A DNA stretch of 64,000 nucleotides from JAGNRR01 sp965230665 (GTDB taxonomy: Bacteria > Bacteroidota > Bacteroidia > Chitinophagales > Chitinophagaceae): assembly GCA_965230665.1 (NCBI GenBank), contig CBDDLM010000004.1:1860001-1924000 (forward strand), in the 5' to 3' direction. The notes beneath the pieces are model-generated. The model ran no database searches. It had not been told where the DNA came from and saw only the letters and a list, made by a program, of their open reading frames with translations. Position 1 is the first letter of the stretch, and each line of letters starts with the position of its first letter. Made by a program: the position numbers and the translations under genes. Shown here in pieces: positions 1-9,091 of this stretch.

Positions 1-154
1 AGTTCAAAGGGCTATTAGCTTCTATTTCTTTTTCGTCAACAAAGTGTTCAAACTTAAAGGTTACGCTAGCCTCATTATCTTTCGACGTTTTTTTACATCC
101 ACTAAGAGATAGTAGAACAAAACAAAGTAGAGCAAGGTTGGTTAATAATTTCAT
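1..154 (-). CDS. MbnP-like lipoprotein, N-terminal part only
   Basis: This reading frame starts at an ATG (154-152) and runs off the left edge of the window, giving 51 residues. Residues 1-19 form a signal sequence that ends in a lipobox (LSLSGC), so the protein is predicted to be lipidated at Cys20. The mature part begins with a Lys/Thr/Ser linker followed by ASVTFKFEHFVDEKEI, which resembles the first strand of MbnP-like beta-sandwich domains (hydrophobic-strand, F-x-H, V-D-x pattern) common in Bacteroidota copper-associated lipoproteins. That family call is inference from a short segment; export and lipidation are better supported. No gene shares its strand upstream, so it probably has its own promoter in the gap before 468. 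Confidence 0.6.
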   Translation of the reverse strand, partial: MKLLTNLALLCFVLLSLSGCKKTSKDNEASVTFKFEHFVDEKEIEANSPLN

Positions 155-468
155 AGTTATAAATGTTTATTCTTACATAAAGACGCGAAAAGTGCGCTAT
201 GAGTTAGCTAAATTAAGCCCTAATTAAGTAGTATAGCCAAGCTTGCAGCAAAAATTACATTTGTATGACTTAGTACTTTATTGCCTAAATGTGAGCTTTG
301 TGGGATTATTTTCAATAATTCTCTTCTCTCCAATTTGTAGTTAGATATCATCCAAACTGTTGATAGGACTACATTGTCGTGAAAATGTCTGCTAAAAGAC
401 AGGTCTGGAATTCTTATAGAGTATGTAAGTAGAATACTTTTGAAAGATCAAAACGAAATAGCACATAC
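155..468. other. Intergenic region between divergent genes
   Basis: This 314-base AT-rich gap separates the leftward lipoprotein from the rightward XRE regulator. It holds a promoter-like TAcTTTTG at 435-442 for the regulator and another match, TAcaTTTG, at 256-263, which has no gene directly downstream. I see no hairpin terminator, RNA gene or credible small ORF. Confidence 0.4.
435..442 (+). promoter_or_regulatory. Bacteroidota -7 promoter element
   Basis: TACTTTTG matches the Bacteroidota -7 consensus TAnnTTTG and lies 26 bases before the ATG of the XRE regulator. No clear -33 TTG was seen at the expected spacing. Confidence 0.45.
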
Positions 469-1032
469 ATGGATACGTTAGGAGATAAGATTGAGGAAAT
501 AAGAAGAAATAAAGGAATGACGCAGGAAGAGCTTGCCATTCTTGCAAAAGTAAGCCCGCGTACAATTCAAAGAATTGAAAACAATGCATCAAAGCCCCGT
601 GGATATACTTTAAAAAATATTTGTTTAGTGCTGGATGTTCCTATGGGCGATATTTTGGACTACGGTAAGGAAGAGGATCTGTCCTTTTTATCCTATTTTC
701 ATTTATCTGTACTAACCTTTCTTATTTTGCCATATGGGAACTTTATTGTTCCAACCATCCTTTGGCTGACGAACAGAAATAGGGTGCTTCATTTAAACGA
801 ACAGGCAAAGAATGTGCTAAACTTTCAAATTAATATAAGTATACTCATGGGGTTTTCCGTGTTCGTATTTGCATTACTTAAACTTGAACATATTGATGTT
901 GATTATAGCTTTTTATACGTCTATTTTGGGTTGAATGCTATAAATATCATTTTAGTTGCTAGATCTTGGTGGGGAATAAAAAAGGGAAATATTAAAAAAT
1001 ACTTCCCTCAAATCATTTCATTTATTAAATAG
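469..1032 (+). CDS. XRE-family regulator with DUF4870-like membrane domain
   Basis: A 187-residue protein that couples a DNA-binding domain to the membrane. Residues about 6-61 form a Cro/C1-type helix-turn-helix (GMTQEELAILAKVSPRTIQR is the helix pair). From about residue 72 there are three or four hydrophobic segments, with the LTNRNRVLHLNEQAKNVLNFQ stretch typical of DUF4870/Tic20-like membrane domains, where a soluble helix precedes the next membrane span. This arrangement is recurrent in Bacteroidota and suggests a membrane-tethered transcription factor, but the ligand and targets are unknown. It ends 3 bases before the convergent end of typA. HTH call is confident; function is inference. 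Confidence 0.8.
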   Translation: MDTLGDKIEEIRRNKGMTQEELAILAKVSPRTIQRIENNASKPRGYTLKNICLVLDVPMGDILDYGKEEDLSFLSYFHLSVLTFLILPYGNFIVPTILWLTNRNRVLHLNEQAKNVLNFQINISILMGFSVFVFALLKLEHIDVDYSFLYVYFGLNAINIILVARSWWGIKKGNIKKYFPQIISFIK

Positions 1033-1035
1033 TTT

Positions 1036-2841
1036 CTAGCTTTCTTGCATTTGCTTCTTTTTTCGTTTTCGCTCTATTGCATCGAGTTCAATTTTGCGTA
1101 AACGGAGATGTTGAGGTGTTACTTCAATACATTCGTCTTCATCAATATATTCCATATACTCTTCCAAAGTAAATTCAGTTTTTACAATAACTTTAGAAGC
1201 ATCATCGGCACCACTGGCACGGTGGTTCGTTAATTTCTTTGCTTCGCAAACGTTTACAATAAGATCATCTGCTCTGGAGTTTTCACCTATAATTTGGCCT
1301 CCGTATACTTCTACACCAGGATCAATAAAGAAACGTCCACGATCTTGTAATTTATCCATTGAGTAAGGAGTTGCTTTTCCTTTTTCCTTAGCAATGAGTA
1401 CACCATTTAAACGGCCTGGAATAACACCTTTCCATTCTTTGTACTCATTAAATCTGTGCGCCATAATAGCGTTACCCGCGGTTTGTGTAAGCATCTGACT
1501 TCGAAGTCCAATTAAACCACGAGATGGAATATCAAACTCTAAGTGTTGCATTTCGCCTTTACTTTCCATGATCAGAAGCTCACCTTTTCTTTGTGTAACC
1601 AGGTCAATAGCTTTACCACTAAACTCTTCAGGAACGTCGATAACCAAAACCTCATACGGTTCACAACGTTTACCATCAATTTGTTTTGTGATAACCTGAG
1701 GTTGTCCAATAGTAAGTTCATAGCCTTCTCTTCGCATGGTTTCTATCAATACACCCAAGTGCATAATACCTCGACCAAACACTAAAAAGCTATCGGCATT
1801 TTCAGTTTGTTCAATACGTAAGGCCAAGTTCTTTTCTAGCTCCTTGTCCAATCTATCTTTAATATGACGACTGGTAACATACTTCCCGTCTTGACCAAAA
1901 AACGGAGAATTATTAATAGCAAATACCATATTCATTGTGGGCTCATCGATCTCAATAATAGGAAGCGCTTCAGGGCTTTCAACATCTGTAATCGTTTCAC
2001 CGATATTAAAATTTTCAACACCAACTACCGCACAGATATCTCCCGCGCTCACTTCTTCAACACGTTTTTTACCCATACCTTCGAAAATGTAAAGTTCTTT
2101 TATTTTGTGCTTTTCAATTTGTCCGTCTCGTTTACAAAGAGCCACTTGTTGTCCTTCTTTGATTGTACCTCGGTTGATTTTACCCACAGCAATTCGCCCT
2201 AGGAATGAAGAGTAGTCCAAAGAGGTAATTTGCATTTGAATATTACCTTCTTCTGTTTTAGGTGCGGGTACATGTTTTAAAATACCATCCATTAAAGGAA
2301 GAATATCATCGCAGGGTACATTTTCAGTATTAAACCATCCTTGCTTCCCCGACCCATAAAATGTTGGGAAATCCAATTGCTCTTCTGTTGCATCCAGTTG
2401 GAAAAACAACTCGAATACCGCATCATGTACCTCATCAGGTCGACAATTTTCTTTATCCACCTTATTAATAATGACCATTGGGTGTAAGCCAAGTTCAAGT
2501 GCTTTCTTTAATACAAAACGTGTTTGTGGCATCGGTCCTTCAAATGCATCCACCAATAGAATTACACCATCTGCCATTTTGAGTACACGTTCAACTTCTC
2601 CACCAAAGTCAGCGTGCCCTGGGGTATCAATTACATTAATCTTAACGTCATTGTAAACAACAGCTGCATTTTTAGAAAAAATAGTAATACCCCTTTCTTT
2701 TTCTAAATCATTGCTATCCATAATGAGCTCACCAGAGTCTTCATTATCTCTGAAAACTGAAGTAGCATGTAATATATTATCTACTAAAGTCGTTTTGCCA
2801 TGATCAACGTGTGCTATAATAGCGATGTTTCTTATTTCCAT
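1036..2841 (-). CDS. typA: Ribosome-associated GTPase TypA/BipA
   Basis: A 601-residue translational GTPase of normal family length that binds the 70S ribosome in place of EF-G and supports ribosome assembly and stress or cold growth. The P-loop AHVDHGKTT lies at residues 10-18, followed by the G2 region with RGITIFSKNAAV, G3 DTPGHADF and G4 NKVDK. Domains after the G domain are the beta-barrel, the EF-G-like domains III and V, and the BipA-specific C-terminal domain with SRGLIGLRSQMLT and the lysine-rich end (RKRKKKQ). It is a single-gene unit on the minus strand. A promoter-like GAccTTTG lies about 80 bases upstream of the ATG. Confidence 0.97.
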   Translation of the reverse strand: MEIRNIAIIAHVDHGKTTLVDNILHATSVFRDNEDSGELIMDSNDLEKERGITIFSKNAAVVYNDVKINVIDTPGHADFGGEVERVLKMADGVILLVDAFEGPMPQTRFVLKKALELGLHPMVIINKVDKENCRPDEVHDAVFELFFQLDATEEQLDFPTFYGSGKQGWFNTENVPCDDILPLMDGILKHVPAPKTEEGNIQMQITSLDYSSFLGRIAVGKINRGTIKEGQQVALCKRDGQIEKHKIKELYIFEGMGKKRVEEVSAGDICAVVGVENFNIGETITDVESPEALPIIEIDEPTMNMVFAINNSPFFGQDGKYVTSRHIKDRLDKELEKNLALRIEQTENADSFLVFGRGIMHLGVLIETMRREGYELTIGQPQVITKQIDGKRCEPYEVLVIDVPEEFSGKAIDLVTQRKGELLIMESKGEMQHLEFDIPSRGLIGLRSQMLTQTAGNAIMAHRFNEYKEWKGVIPGRLNGVLIAKEKGKATPYSMDKLQDRGRFFIDPGVEVYGGQIIGENSRADDLIVNVCEAKKLTNHRASGADDASKVIVKTEFTLEEYMEYIDEDECIEVTPQHLRLRKIELDAIERKRKKKQMQES

Positions 2842-2920
2842 TGCGTTTAATTTGTAAGCCTCGTTACATTTTCCTGACGTACAGGATGTTGAAATGCAAC
2901 AAGGCTATTTATTTGCGGCG

Positions 2921-2928
2921 CAAAGGTC
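2921..2928 (-). promoter_or_regulatory. Candidate -7 element for typA
   Basis: Read on the minus strand this is GACCTTTG, one mismatch from TAnnTTTG, followed by GCGCCGC. It lies about 80 bases upstream of the typA ATG. Assignment is tentative. Confidence 0.3.
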
Positions 2929-3013
2929 GACTTTTATTTCGTTAAATGAATTAATTAATAGTGAATAAAGCGTGTTACTGGACAGATTACAATTTATGCT
3001 TATTTTTATCCGT

Positions 3014-3457
3014 ATGACGCGTAATCTACTCATTTTGCTACCCATTTTATGGATTTTGTCGAGTTTTAATGGGTTTACAGATTTACCTGAGAAAGAATTA
3101 GTTGTTCCCCGCCAAACCAAAAAACATGATTCGAAGATTTTGTTGGAGGAGGGGCAAACTTATTTTATGGAACTGGTCAAATCATATAAGGGTCAATTAG
3201 AGCTTAAATTAGTAGATTCCATGCGATATCCTTACAAGACCATTATTGCACGATTTGAGAACATTCCTTTGCAGGGAGCGGTCTTTGTTATCAAGAGTCC
3301 TTTTGCAAAAGGTTTGAGCTTTGGTTGCTCGGTTAATACCTTCTCTGAAGGTTATACAAAGTTTCATGCCCCTGTCGTACATAAGCTCTACAGGAAGGTG
3401 TGGCCTTCGAGAAGTGTTTTTGGGATTATACTTTCGGACTTTAGACTAATGGAATGA
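3014..3457 (+). CDS. Secreted protein of unknown function
   Basis: I do not recognise this 147-residue protein. The ATG at 3014 is preferred over upstream in-frame starts at 2972 and 2996 because it places a basic TR and a hydrophobic segment (LLILLPILWILSS) directly at the N-terminus, as in a signal peptide or anchor. The rest is mixed alpha/beta, with a basic and aromatic C-terminal third (HKLYRKVWPSRSVFG). It stands alone on the plus strand between leftward typA and leftward upp, ending 10 bases before the upp stop. No catalytic motif is evident. It may be a narrow lineage-specific exported protein. Confidence 0.55.
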   Translation: MTRNLLILLPILWILSSFNGFTDLPEKELVVPRQTKKHDSKILLEEGQTYFMELVKSYKGQLELKLVDSMRYPYKTIIARFENIPLQGAVFVIKSPFAKGLSFGCSVNTFSEGYTKFHAPVVHKLYRKVWPSRSVFGIILSDFRLME

Positions 3458-3467
3458 TTTCGATTTT

Positions 3468-4118
3468 CTAGAATTGCATTTTACTTCCGTAGGCTAGATC
3501 TCCGGCATCACCTAAACCTGGAACAATATACCCTTTAGCGGTTAGTTCTTCATCAATATCACCAATCCAAAAAGTGAGTTCTGGATATTTGGCCCGTACA
3601 TTTTCAATTCCCGCAGTACAGGCAATAGCGACCGCAATATGAATTGAGCTAGGGTGACCATAGGTTCGTAACTCATCTAAGGCCGTAATCAACGAAGCAC
3701 CAGTAGCAAGCATAGGGTCTGCAAGGATCAGCACACGCCCTTCCAGCTCCGGGCAGGTGACATATTGCTGATGAATTTCAAAAGCATCACCTTTTGTATG
3801 CTTGCGATAAGCAGCAATAAAAGAACAATCTGCTTGATCAAAATAATTCAGAATACCTTGAAATAAGGGAACTCCAGCTCTTAAAATAGTCGTTAGAACG
3901 GGTTGTGAAGTCATGACACTTGATTCTTTTTCCCCTAGTGGGGTTTGAACAATTTGTTCTTCAAAAGAAAGTGTTTTACTAATCTCATATGCAATGACTT
4001 CTCCAATTCGTTCCATATTTCTTCTAAATCGTAAACGATCTAGCTGTACTGACGGATCGCGTAATTCATTCATCCAGACTTTAACTAGAGAGTTTTCTTT
4101 TGATATGTGATGTATCAT
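3468..4118 (-). CDS. upp: Uracil phosphoribosyltransferase
   Basis: This 216-residue enzyme salvages uracil with PRPP to give UMP. The PRPP-binding loop is visible as LADPMLATGAS near residue 130, and the uracil-binding C-terminal segment as GYIVPGLGDAGDLAYG. The frame is open further upstream to 4232, but the ATG at 4118 gives the usual family length (about 208-216) and begins MIHHISKENSLV, matching family N-termini; the upstream extension would overlap anmK. It is transcribed divergently from anmK, whose start lies 54 bases away, so the two share a promoter region. Confidence 0.95.
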   Translation of the reverse strand: MIHHISKENSLVKVWMNELRDPSVQLDRLRFRRNMERIGEVIAYEISKTLSFEEQIVQTPLGEKESSVMTSQPVLTTILRAGVPLFQGILNYFDQADCSFIAAYRKHTKGDAFEIHQQYVTCPELEGRVLILADPMLATGASLITALDELRTYGHPSSIHIAVAIACTAGIENVRAKYPELTFWIGDIDEELTAKGYIVPGLGDAGDLAYGSKMQF

Positions 4119-4171
4119 AATTCTTAACGCCAAATTACACCGAAAACTAAAATATATCTCATTTTTACAAT

Positions 4172-5242
4172 ATGGTTTACCGAGTGATTGGTTGTATGAG
4201 TGGAAGCTCAATGGATGGACTTGATTTAGCATATTGCGTATTGAGTGAAGTAGGGGGCAATTGGAGTACTGAAATAGAGGCTGCCGCTACTGTGCCATTT
4301 AGTGAAGAGTGGAAGAGGAGATTGTATAAATTAACTGAACTTTCCGCCAAAGATTTGCTTCAGACACACACTGACTTTGGTCATTATGTTGGTAGACAAA
4401 TAAAATTTTTTATAGAAAAATATAGTCTTGAACATAAGGTTCATTTCGTAGCGAGTCATGGTCATACAGTTTTTCACGAGCCTAATGAGGGGATGACTTT
4501 TCAAATTGGAGATGGGGCCAGTATAGCAGCCGAGCTTGAGTTACCAGTCATATCCGACTTACGCAATATCGACATCGCCCATGGTGGACAAGGAGCGCCC
4601 ATTGTTCCGATAGCCGAAAAAATGTTATGGGATGGCTATACCTATTTTCTGAATCTTGGTGGGATTGCAAATATTGCTTTACATGATAATGGAGAAGTCT
4701 TAGCATACGATGTTTGTCCTGCAAATAGAGTTTTGAATGCATTGATACAGCAAGTAGATAAAGAATATGACGATCAGGGTGCGCTGGCGGCTTCGGGTAG
4801 TTGTGATGGTATTTTATTAGAGCAGTTAAATAATATGCCCTATTATAATCTACCTACACCTAAATCCTTATCGAATAATTTTGGTCTTGAACAACTACTT
4901 CCGATTATAACAGCTAGTGGCTTAAGTATTAAGGACCAGCTTAACACTATGGTTGAACATATTGCTATGCAAGTTGGTAAATCTTGCACAGTAACAGGTA
5001 ATATGTTGGTTAGCGGTGGTGGTGTCCATAATCGTTATTTGTTGGAACGAATTAAACACTATACCGGTCTAAAAAAGGTATCCATTGAAAAAGCAGATGA
5101 TCAAACAATAGAATTTAAAGAAGCTGTTAGTATGGCTTTGATAGGCGCACTACGATGGCGCGAAGAAGAAAACACATTGGCTAGTGTAACTGGAGCTCGG
5201 CAAAACTCCATTGGTGGAGCTTTATGGATGGGAAGAAATTAG
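4172..5242 (+). CDS. anmK: Anhydro-N-acetylmuramic acid kinase
   Basis: A 356-residue sugar kinase of the ASKHA fold that phosphorylates 1,6-anhydro-MurNAc during peptidoglycan recycling, giving MurNAc-6-phosphate. The N-terminal phosphate-binding motif GCMSGSSMDGLDLA is characteristic of AnmK, as are HGQ/HTVFHEP, GDGASIA, FLNLGGIANI and the C-terminal SGGGVHNRYLL. It leads a rightward run: the next gene starts 1 base after its stop, and rsmE and the DUF4159 gene follow with overlaps, so the four are probably co-transcribed. Confidence 0.95.
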   Translation: MVYRVIGCMSGSSMDGLDLAYCVLSEVGGNWSTEIEAAATVPFSEEWKRRLYKLTELSAKDLLQTHTDFGHYVGRQIKFFIEKYSLEHKVHFVASHGHTVFHEPNEGMTFQIGDGASIAAELELPVISDLRNIDIAHGGQGAPIVPIAEKMLWDGYTYFLNLGGIANIALHDNGEVLAYDVCPANRVLNALIQQVDKEYDDQGALAASGSCDGILLEQLNNMPYYNLPTPKSLSNNFGLEQLLPIITASGLSIKDQLNTMVEHIAMQVGKSCTVTGNMLVSGGGVHNRYLLERIKHYTGLKKVSIEKADDQTIEFKEAVSMALIGALRWREEENTLASVTGARQNSIGGALWMGRN

Positions 5243-5243
5243 T

Positions 5244-7109
5244 ATGAGATGGAGTAGTAGATTTCTTTTAATCATAGCAATAGCGTTTACAGCTTTCTTC
5301 TTTACGGAGTATGGTCAGCATAAGAATGCATTTCATGCTGATTCTTTAGGATACTATTCTTATTTACCATCTTTTTTTAATCTAAAGAACTTCGACTCTA
5401 TCAACAGTCTGCCGCAAAATGGAACCATTCCTGGTTCAGTATTAGACTATTTTAATACACGTGTACAATTAAGGGCGAAAAGCAAAAAAGGATATGCAAT
5501 GGCTCCATATAGCTATGGAGTTGCCTTTTTCCAATTACCCTTTTACGCAATTGCAGAAGGCTTTTTTTGGATAAAAAATATTAAGAGTACTGGTTATTCT
5601 GACCTTCATCATTCAATGATTGTTGTCAGCAACTTTTTTTATGTGTTCTTAGGGTTGCTACTCATTTTTAGAATACTGTCAAGGGCCTTTAATGTTGATA
5701 CAGCATTGTTTACAGTTAGTATGCTCCTATTAGCGAGTAATCTATTTTGGTTTACAACTCTTCAGTTTGGGATGGCGCATCCAGTTATATTTTTTTTGGT
5801 GGCCTTGTTAATTTATACCACAGTACTATTCTATGATGAACCTAGCTTTCTCAAAGCAGGACTTATTTTTTTTACTCTTGGCTTTATAACCATCATACGT
5901 CCAACGGATATCCTTTTTGCTCTGATTCCAATAGGTTATAATATTCGGAACCTTCAAGACATAAAAGAACGATTGCGATTGATCAGGGTGCACATTAAGA
6001 AAATTATATGCACAGCTCCCCTTTTTATAGTTCCATTCCTCCCGCAACTACTATATTGGAAAAAATATTCAGGGTCTTTCTTATTCTATTCCTATGCGGG
6101 AGAAGGATTTGATTTTCTCCATCCCAGATTATTCGATGGGCTTTTAGGTCCTAATAATGGTTGGTTATTATATTCTCCAATTTGGATATTGGCTATCGCA
6201 ATACTATTTACAAAAAAGGACTTGAAAGGATTTAAGTCAACTATAGTATTGTTGTTACCAGTTTATATATATTTAATTTATAGTTGGAGTTGTTATCAAT
6301 ATATCAATGGTTTTGGTTCCAGACCTATGCTTCATATGTATCCGTTATTGGCAATTCCTTTAGCAACTACCATTGAAGCGGCTTTTAAACTGAAGTGGTC
6401 TAGGGTGGTATTAATAGGAGTGTGTTCTTTCTTGGTGTATCACAACCTACATTTTTCATATTTGACGCAGTCTGGTAAATATTGGTCTGATTTTTCAAAC
6501 TATACCTTCTATAGAAGAATGATGTTTAGATCTAATTTGAGTTACAATGATATTGTCATTAAAGATTCGGAACTTTTGCAACCAAGAGCAGCATCTTTGA
6601 AAAAGGTTGCCAATTTAGCGGATTTGTCAGTACAAGAAGATTCGAACTATGCACATGTTTTTGATCTTGATCTACAAGACTCTGTTATAGTTGTCCCTGA
6701 AGGAGAGGAAGGGCCTAAACTTAAGTTGAATGTTTCTTTAGATCCATTTTTACATTTAAATGGTTGTTTTATAAAGGCTAGCGGTGTAGTAAAGTTTTCA
6801 AGACATATGAGTGATCCGTATCATGGAATTATTCTAGTTCATAAATTAGAGGAAAATGGCAAACAGATTTCTTGGAACGGTTGTAACCTTTATACCAAAA
6901 TGGGTTTACCTAACAATAGGGAGTTAGAAGTAGATAGTATTTGGCTTCATGGAGGAGCGCCTTATATTTGGGATACCGTATCGTTCTATATTCCTGTACC
7001 AAGAAACTATAAAACCCTAATTTCTAAAGTAGATATTTGGAATATCTCCAAGATGAAGTTTTACGTACAAAACCTTAAAATAGAATTGGTCCAAAAAAAT
7101 AAACTATGA
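5244..7109 (+). CDS. Multi-pass membrane protein, probable GT-C-type glycosyltransferase
   Basis: A 621-residue protein with about ten predicted membrane spans in residues 1-430 and a soluble, beta-rich C-terminal domain of about 170 residues. After the first span there is an acidic loop motif (FHADSLGYYSYLP), as in lipid-phosphosugar-dependent GT-C glycosyltransferases, where an Asp in the first extracytoplasmic loop is catalytic. The ATG at 5244 is chosen over a start at 5211 because the upstream part overlaps anmK and puts charged residues before the membrane helix. It overlaps rsmE by 4 bases. The donor and acceptor are unknown; GT-C assignment is inference from topology and the loop motif. 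Confidence 0.7.
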   Translation: MRWSSRFLLIIAIAFTAFFFTEYGQHKNAFHADSLGYYSYLPSFFNLKNFDSINSLPQNGTIPGSVLDYFNTRVQLRAKSKKGYAMAPYSYGVAFFQLPFYAIAEGFFWIKNIKSTGYSDLHHSMIVVSNFFYVFLGLLLIFRILSRAFNVDTALFTVSMLLLASNLFWFTTLQFGMAHPVIFFLVALLIYTTVLFYDEPSFLKAGLIFFTLGFITIIRPTDILFALIPIGYNIRNLQDIKERLRLIRVHIKKIICTAPLFIVPFLPQLLYWKKYSGSFLFYSYAGEGFDFLHPRLFDGLLGPNNGWLLYSPIWILAIAILFTKKDLKGFKSTIVLLLPVYIYLIYSWSCYQYINGFGSRPMLHMYPLLAIPLATTIEAAFKLKWSRVVLIGVCSFLVYHNLHFSYLTQSGKYWSDFSNYTFYRRMMFRSNLSYNDIVIKDSELLQPRAASLKKVANLADLSVQEDSNYAHVFDLDLQDSVIVVPEGEEGPKLKLNVSLDPFLHLNGCFIKASGVVKFSRHMSDPYHGIILVHKLEENGKQISWNGCNLYTKMGLPNNRELEVDSIWLHGGAPYIWDTVSFYIPVPRNYKTLISKVDIWNISKMKFYVQNLKIELVQKNKL

Positions 7110-7807
7110 GATTCTTTTATGAAGAACATATCGGCGACGAGCTCATGGATCTTTCCTATGAAACGGCAAAGCATGTGAGTCAGGTATTAAGAATGCAAGT
7201 GGGAGATCAATTTATTTTGACTGATGGTAAAGGAAAAAAAGCAATTGCTGAGATTAGCATTTTAGGAAAACGTGCCTGCTCGGTACGTGTATTAAAACAG
7301 GAAATAGTGAAGCATACAAATCCTGATATTCATCTGGCTATCTCTTTTACAAAGAACAGTGCTCGTATGGAATGGCTCTTAGAAAAAATTACGGAGATTG
7401 GTGTACGTAGTATTTATCCTTTGCTAACCAGTAGAACAGAAAAGAAAGAAATCAAAACAGCGAGGTTTCAAAAAAAGCTTATTTCAGCTATGTTGCAAAG
7501 CAGGCAGTATTATCTACCGACATTGCAACCTCCTATTCCTCTTACTGATCTTTCAAGCATAAGTTTTGATCAAAAATTTATCGCACATTGCGACGAATCT
7601 ATCGAAAGGATTGATTTAGGAAGTGATCAAATTAAGGTTGGAAATTCTCAACTAATATGTATAGGGCCAGAGGGTGATTTCAGTTTGAAGGAAATAGAAT
7701 ATGCACTTCAACAAAATTTTAAGAGTGTCACACTCGGAAATAATCGCCTTCGGACAGAAACAGCAGGTTTGGTTGCTGTAACTTTACTACATCATTATGC
7801 TAAATAG
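7106..7807 (+). CDS. rsmE: 16S rRNA m3U1498 methyltransferase RsmE
   Basis: A 233-residue SPOUT-family methyltransferase that methylates N3 of U1498 in 16S rRNA in the assembled 30S subunit. An N-terminal PUA-like domain (HVSQVLRMQVGDQFILTDG) is followed by the knotted SAM-binding domain with the signatures MEWLLEKITEIGV, CIGPEGDFS and RLRTETAGLVAV. GPEGDFS differs by one residue from the commoner GPEGGFS. Its start overlaps the preceding membrane protein gene (ATGA type, 4 bases) and its end overlaps the next gene by 11 bases, indicating tight co-transcription. Confidence 0.95.
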   Translation: MRFFYEEHIGDELMDLSYETAKHVSQVLRMQVGDQFILTDGKGKKAIAEISILGKRACSVRVLKQEIVKHTNPDIHLAISFTKNSARMEWLLEKITEIGVRSIYPLLTSRTEKKEIKTARFQKKLISAMLQSRQYYLPTLQPPIPLTDLSSISFDQKFIAHCDESIERIDLGSDQIKVGNSQLICIGPEGDFSLKEIEYALQQNFKSVTLGNNRLRTETAGLVAVTLLHHYAK

Positions 7808-8453
7808 GTTTTCTCTTATTTTGATCTTAGGACTTCTTACCTGCTCTGCACAAGCGCAAAAAATGCAATTGGGTTTGTTAGTATATGGAGGTGGAGGAGA
7901 TTGGTACGCCAATCCTACAGCTTTGAAAAATTTAGCTCAATTCTCTAATCAACATTTGGGTACTTCGTTTACCTCAGAAGAAGGTCAAGTGGAAGTGGGG
8001 AGTAGTGAACTCTTTAATTATCCTATCTTGTTTGCAACAGGTCATGGTCGTATAACCTTCAACGAGGCAGAAGCGGATAATTTAAGGAACTATCTAATCG
8101 CTGGAGGGTTTCTGCATATTGATGATAACTATGGGATGGACAAATATGTTCGTCCTGCCATGAAGAAAGTATTTCCTGACTTGGAGTTTGTAGAACTTCC
8201 TTTTTCTCATCCTATCTACCACCAGAAGTATCAATTTAACAATGGTTTGCCTAAAATACATGAGCATGATAAGAAACCACCCAAAGGGTATGGGTTGGTA
8301 TATCAGGGGCGTGTTGTTTGTTTCTATACCAAAGAAACGGATCTGAACGATGGCTGGGAAGATCCTGAAGTTCATAATGATCCTCCTCAGAAAAGAGCTG
8401 CGGCCTTACAAATGGGTGCCAATATTATTCAATATGTCTTTTTAGGAGGGTAG
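7797..8453 (+). CDS. Exported DUF4159 protein
   Basis: A 218-residue protein with an N-terminal signal peptide ending about residue 21 (LTCSAQAQK). The body is the DUF4159 domain: FATGHGRITFNEAEADNLR and AGGFLHIDDNYGMDKYV are the conserved core, a flavodoxin/glutaminase-like fold found in many Bacteroidota and Myxococcota envelope proteins. The biochemical function of DUF4159 is not established; related domains occur near von Willebrand/BatA-type proteins. It starts 11 bases inside rsmE, so its translation is coupled to the upstream run. Confidence 0.85.
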   Translation: MLNRFSLILILGLLTCSAQAQKMQLGLLVYGGGGDWYANPTALKNLAQFSNQHLGTSFTSEEGQVEVGSSELFNYPILFATGHGRITFNEAEADNLRNYLIAGGFLHIDDNYGMDKYVRPAMKKVFPDLEFVELPFSHPIYHQKYQFNNGLPKIHEHDKKPPKGYGLVYQGRVVCFYTKETDLNDGWEDPEVHNDPPQKRAAALQMGANIIQYVFLGG

Positions 8454-8600
8454 TTTTTATTCGGATCTTGTCTTTTCGCACGAATGAAGCTTCAAACCCA
8501 ATAAACGATTATGTAAGTCTCTCCGTTCTTATTCGTCGAATTATTACTGTTAAACGCATCATAATTCAGTAATAGTAAGCACTACAGCGAGTTTGGTTTT

Positions 8601-8632
8601 TTTGGGTACAATGGGTTTCAGCAGTAACTTTG
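8601..8632 (+). promoter_or_regulatory. Promoter of iscU-iscA
   Basis: TTTG at 8601-8604 and TAACTTTG at 8625-8632 are separated by 20 bases, a full match to the Bacteroidota primary sigma consensus (TTTG, about 19-21 bases, TAnnTTTG). The iscU ATG lies 21 bases after the -7 element. Confidence 0.75.
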
Positions 8633-8653
8633 TAAATAATTAAAATATAAGTT

Positions 8654-9073
8654 ATGGCTTATTCAGAAAAAGTATTAGATCATTATAACAACCCAAAAAA
8701 TGTTGGGACTCTTGATAAAGAAAGTAAGGCAGTAGGAACGGGCTTGGTTGGAGCACCAGAGTGTGGTGATGTTATGAGGCTACAAATAGAAGTGGACGAA
8801 GAAACTGGAACGATCAAAGATGCCAAGTTTAAGACATTTGGTTGTGGATCTGCGATAGCTTCGTCAAGTGTAGCGACAGAATGGCTAAAAGGAAAGTCTA
8901 TTGATGATGCAATAGGAATTGATAATATGGATATTGTTGAAGAGCTAAGTTTACCTCCAGTGAAAATTCACTGTTCAGTTTTGGCAGAAGATGCGATTAA
9001 ATCTGCAATCAATGATTACAGAGTTAAGAATGGTCTTCCCGAAATTGAGGTGGAAGAAAAAATAGTACACTAG
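8654..9073 (+). CDS. iscU: Iron-sulfur cluster scaffold protein IscU
   Basis: A 139-residue scaffold on which [2Fe-2S] clusters are built before transfer to apoproteins. The three ligand cysteines are Cys37 (ECGD, with the conserved Asp39), Cys64 (FGCGSAIASSS) and Cys107 (IHCSVLAEDAI). LPPVKIHCS contains the LPPVK motif recognised by the HscA chaperone, which marks ISC-type IscU rather than SufU. It has its own promoter and is followed by iscA 18 bases downstream. No cysteine desulfurase, HscA/HscB or ferredoxin gene accompanies it here, so sulfur donation must be encoded elsewhere. Confidence 0.95.
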   Translation: MAYSEKVLDHYNNPKNVGTLDKESKAVGTGLVGAPECGDVMRLQIEVDEETGTIKDAKFKTFGCGSAIASSSVATEWLKGKSIDDAIGIDNMDIVEELSLPPVKIHCSVLAEDAIKSAINDYRVKNGLPEIEVEEKIVH

Positions 9074-9091
9074 TACTGTAAAACTAATATT

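Noticed and set aside
1864..2202. A 112-codon frame antisense to typA
   Set aside because: Shadow of a conserved GTPase; no independent evidence of expression.
4119..4232. N-terminal extension of upp
   Set aside because: The added residues are not conserved and would overlap anmK; ATG 4118 gives the family length.
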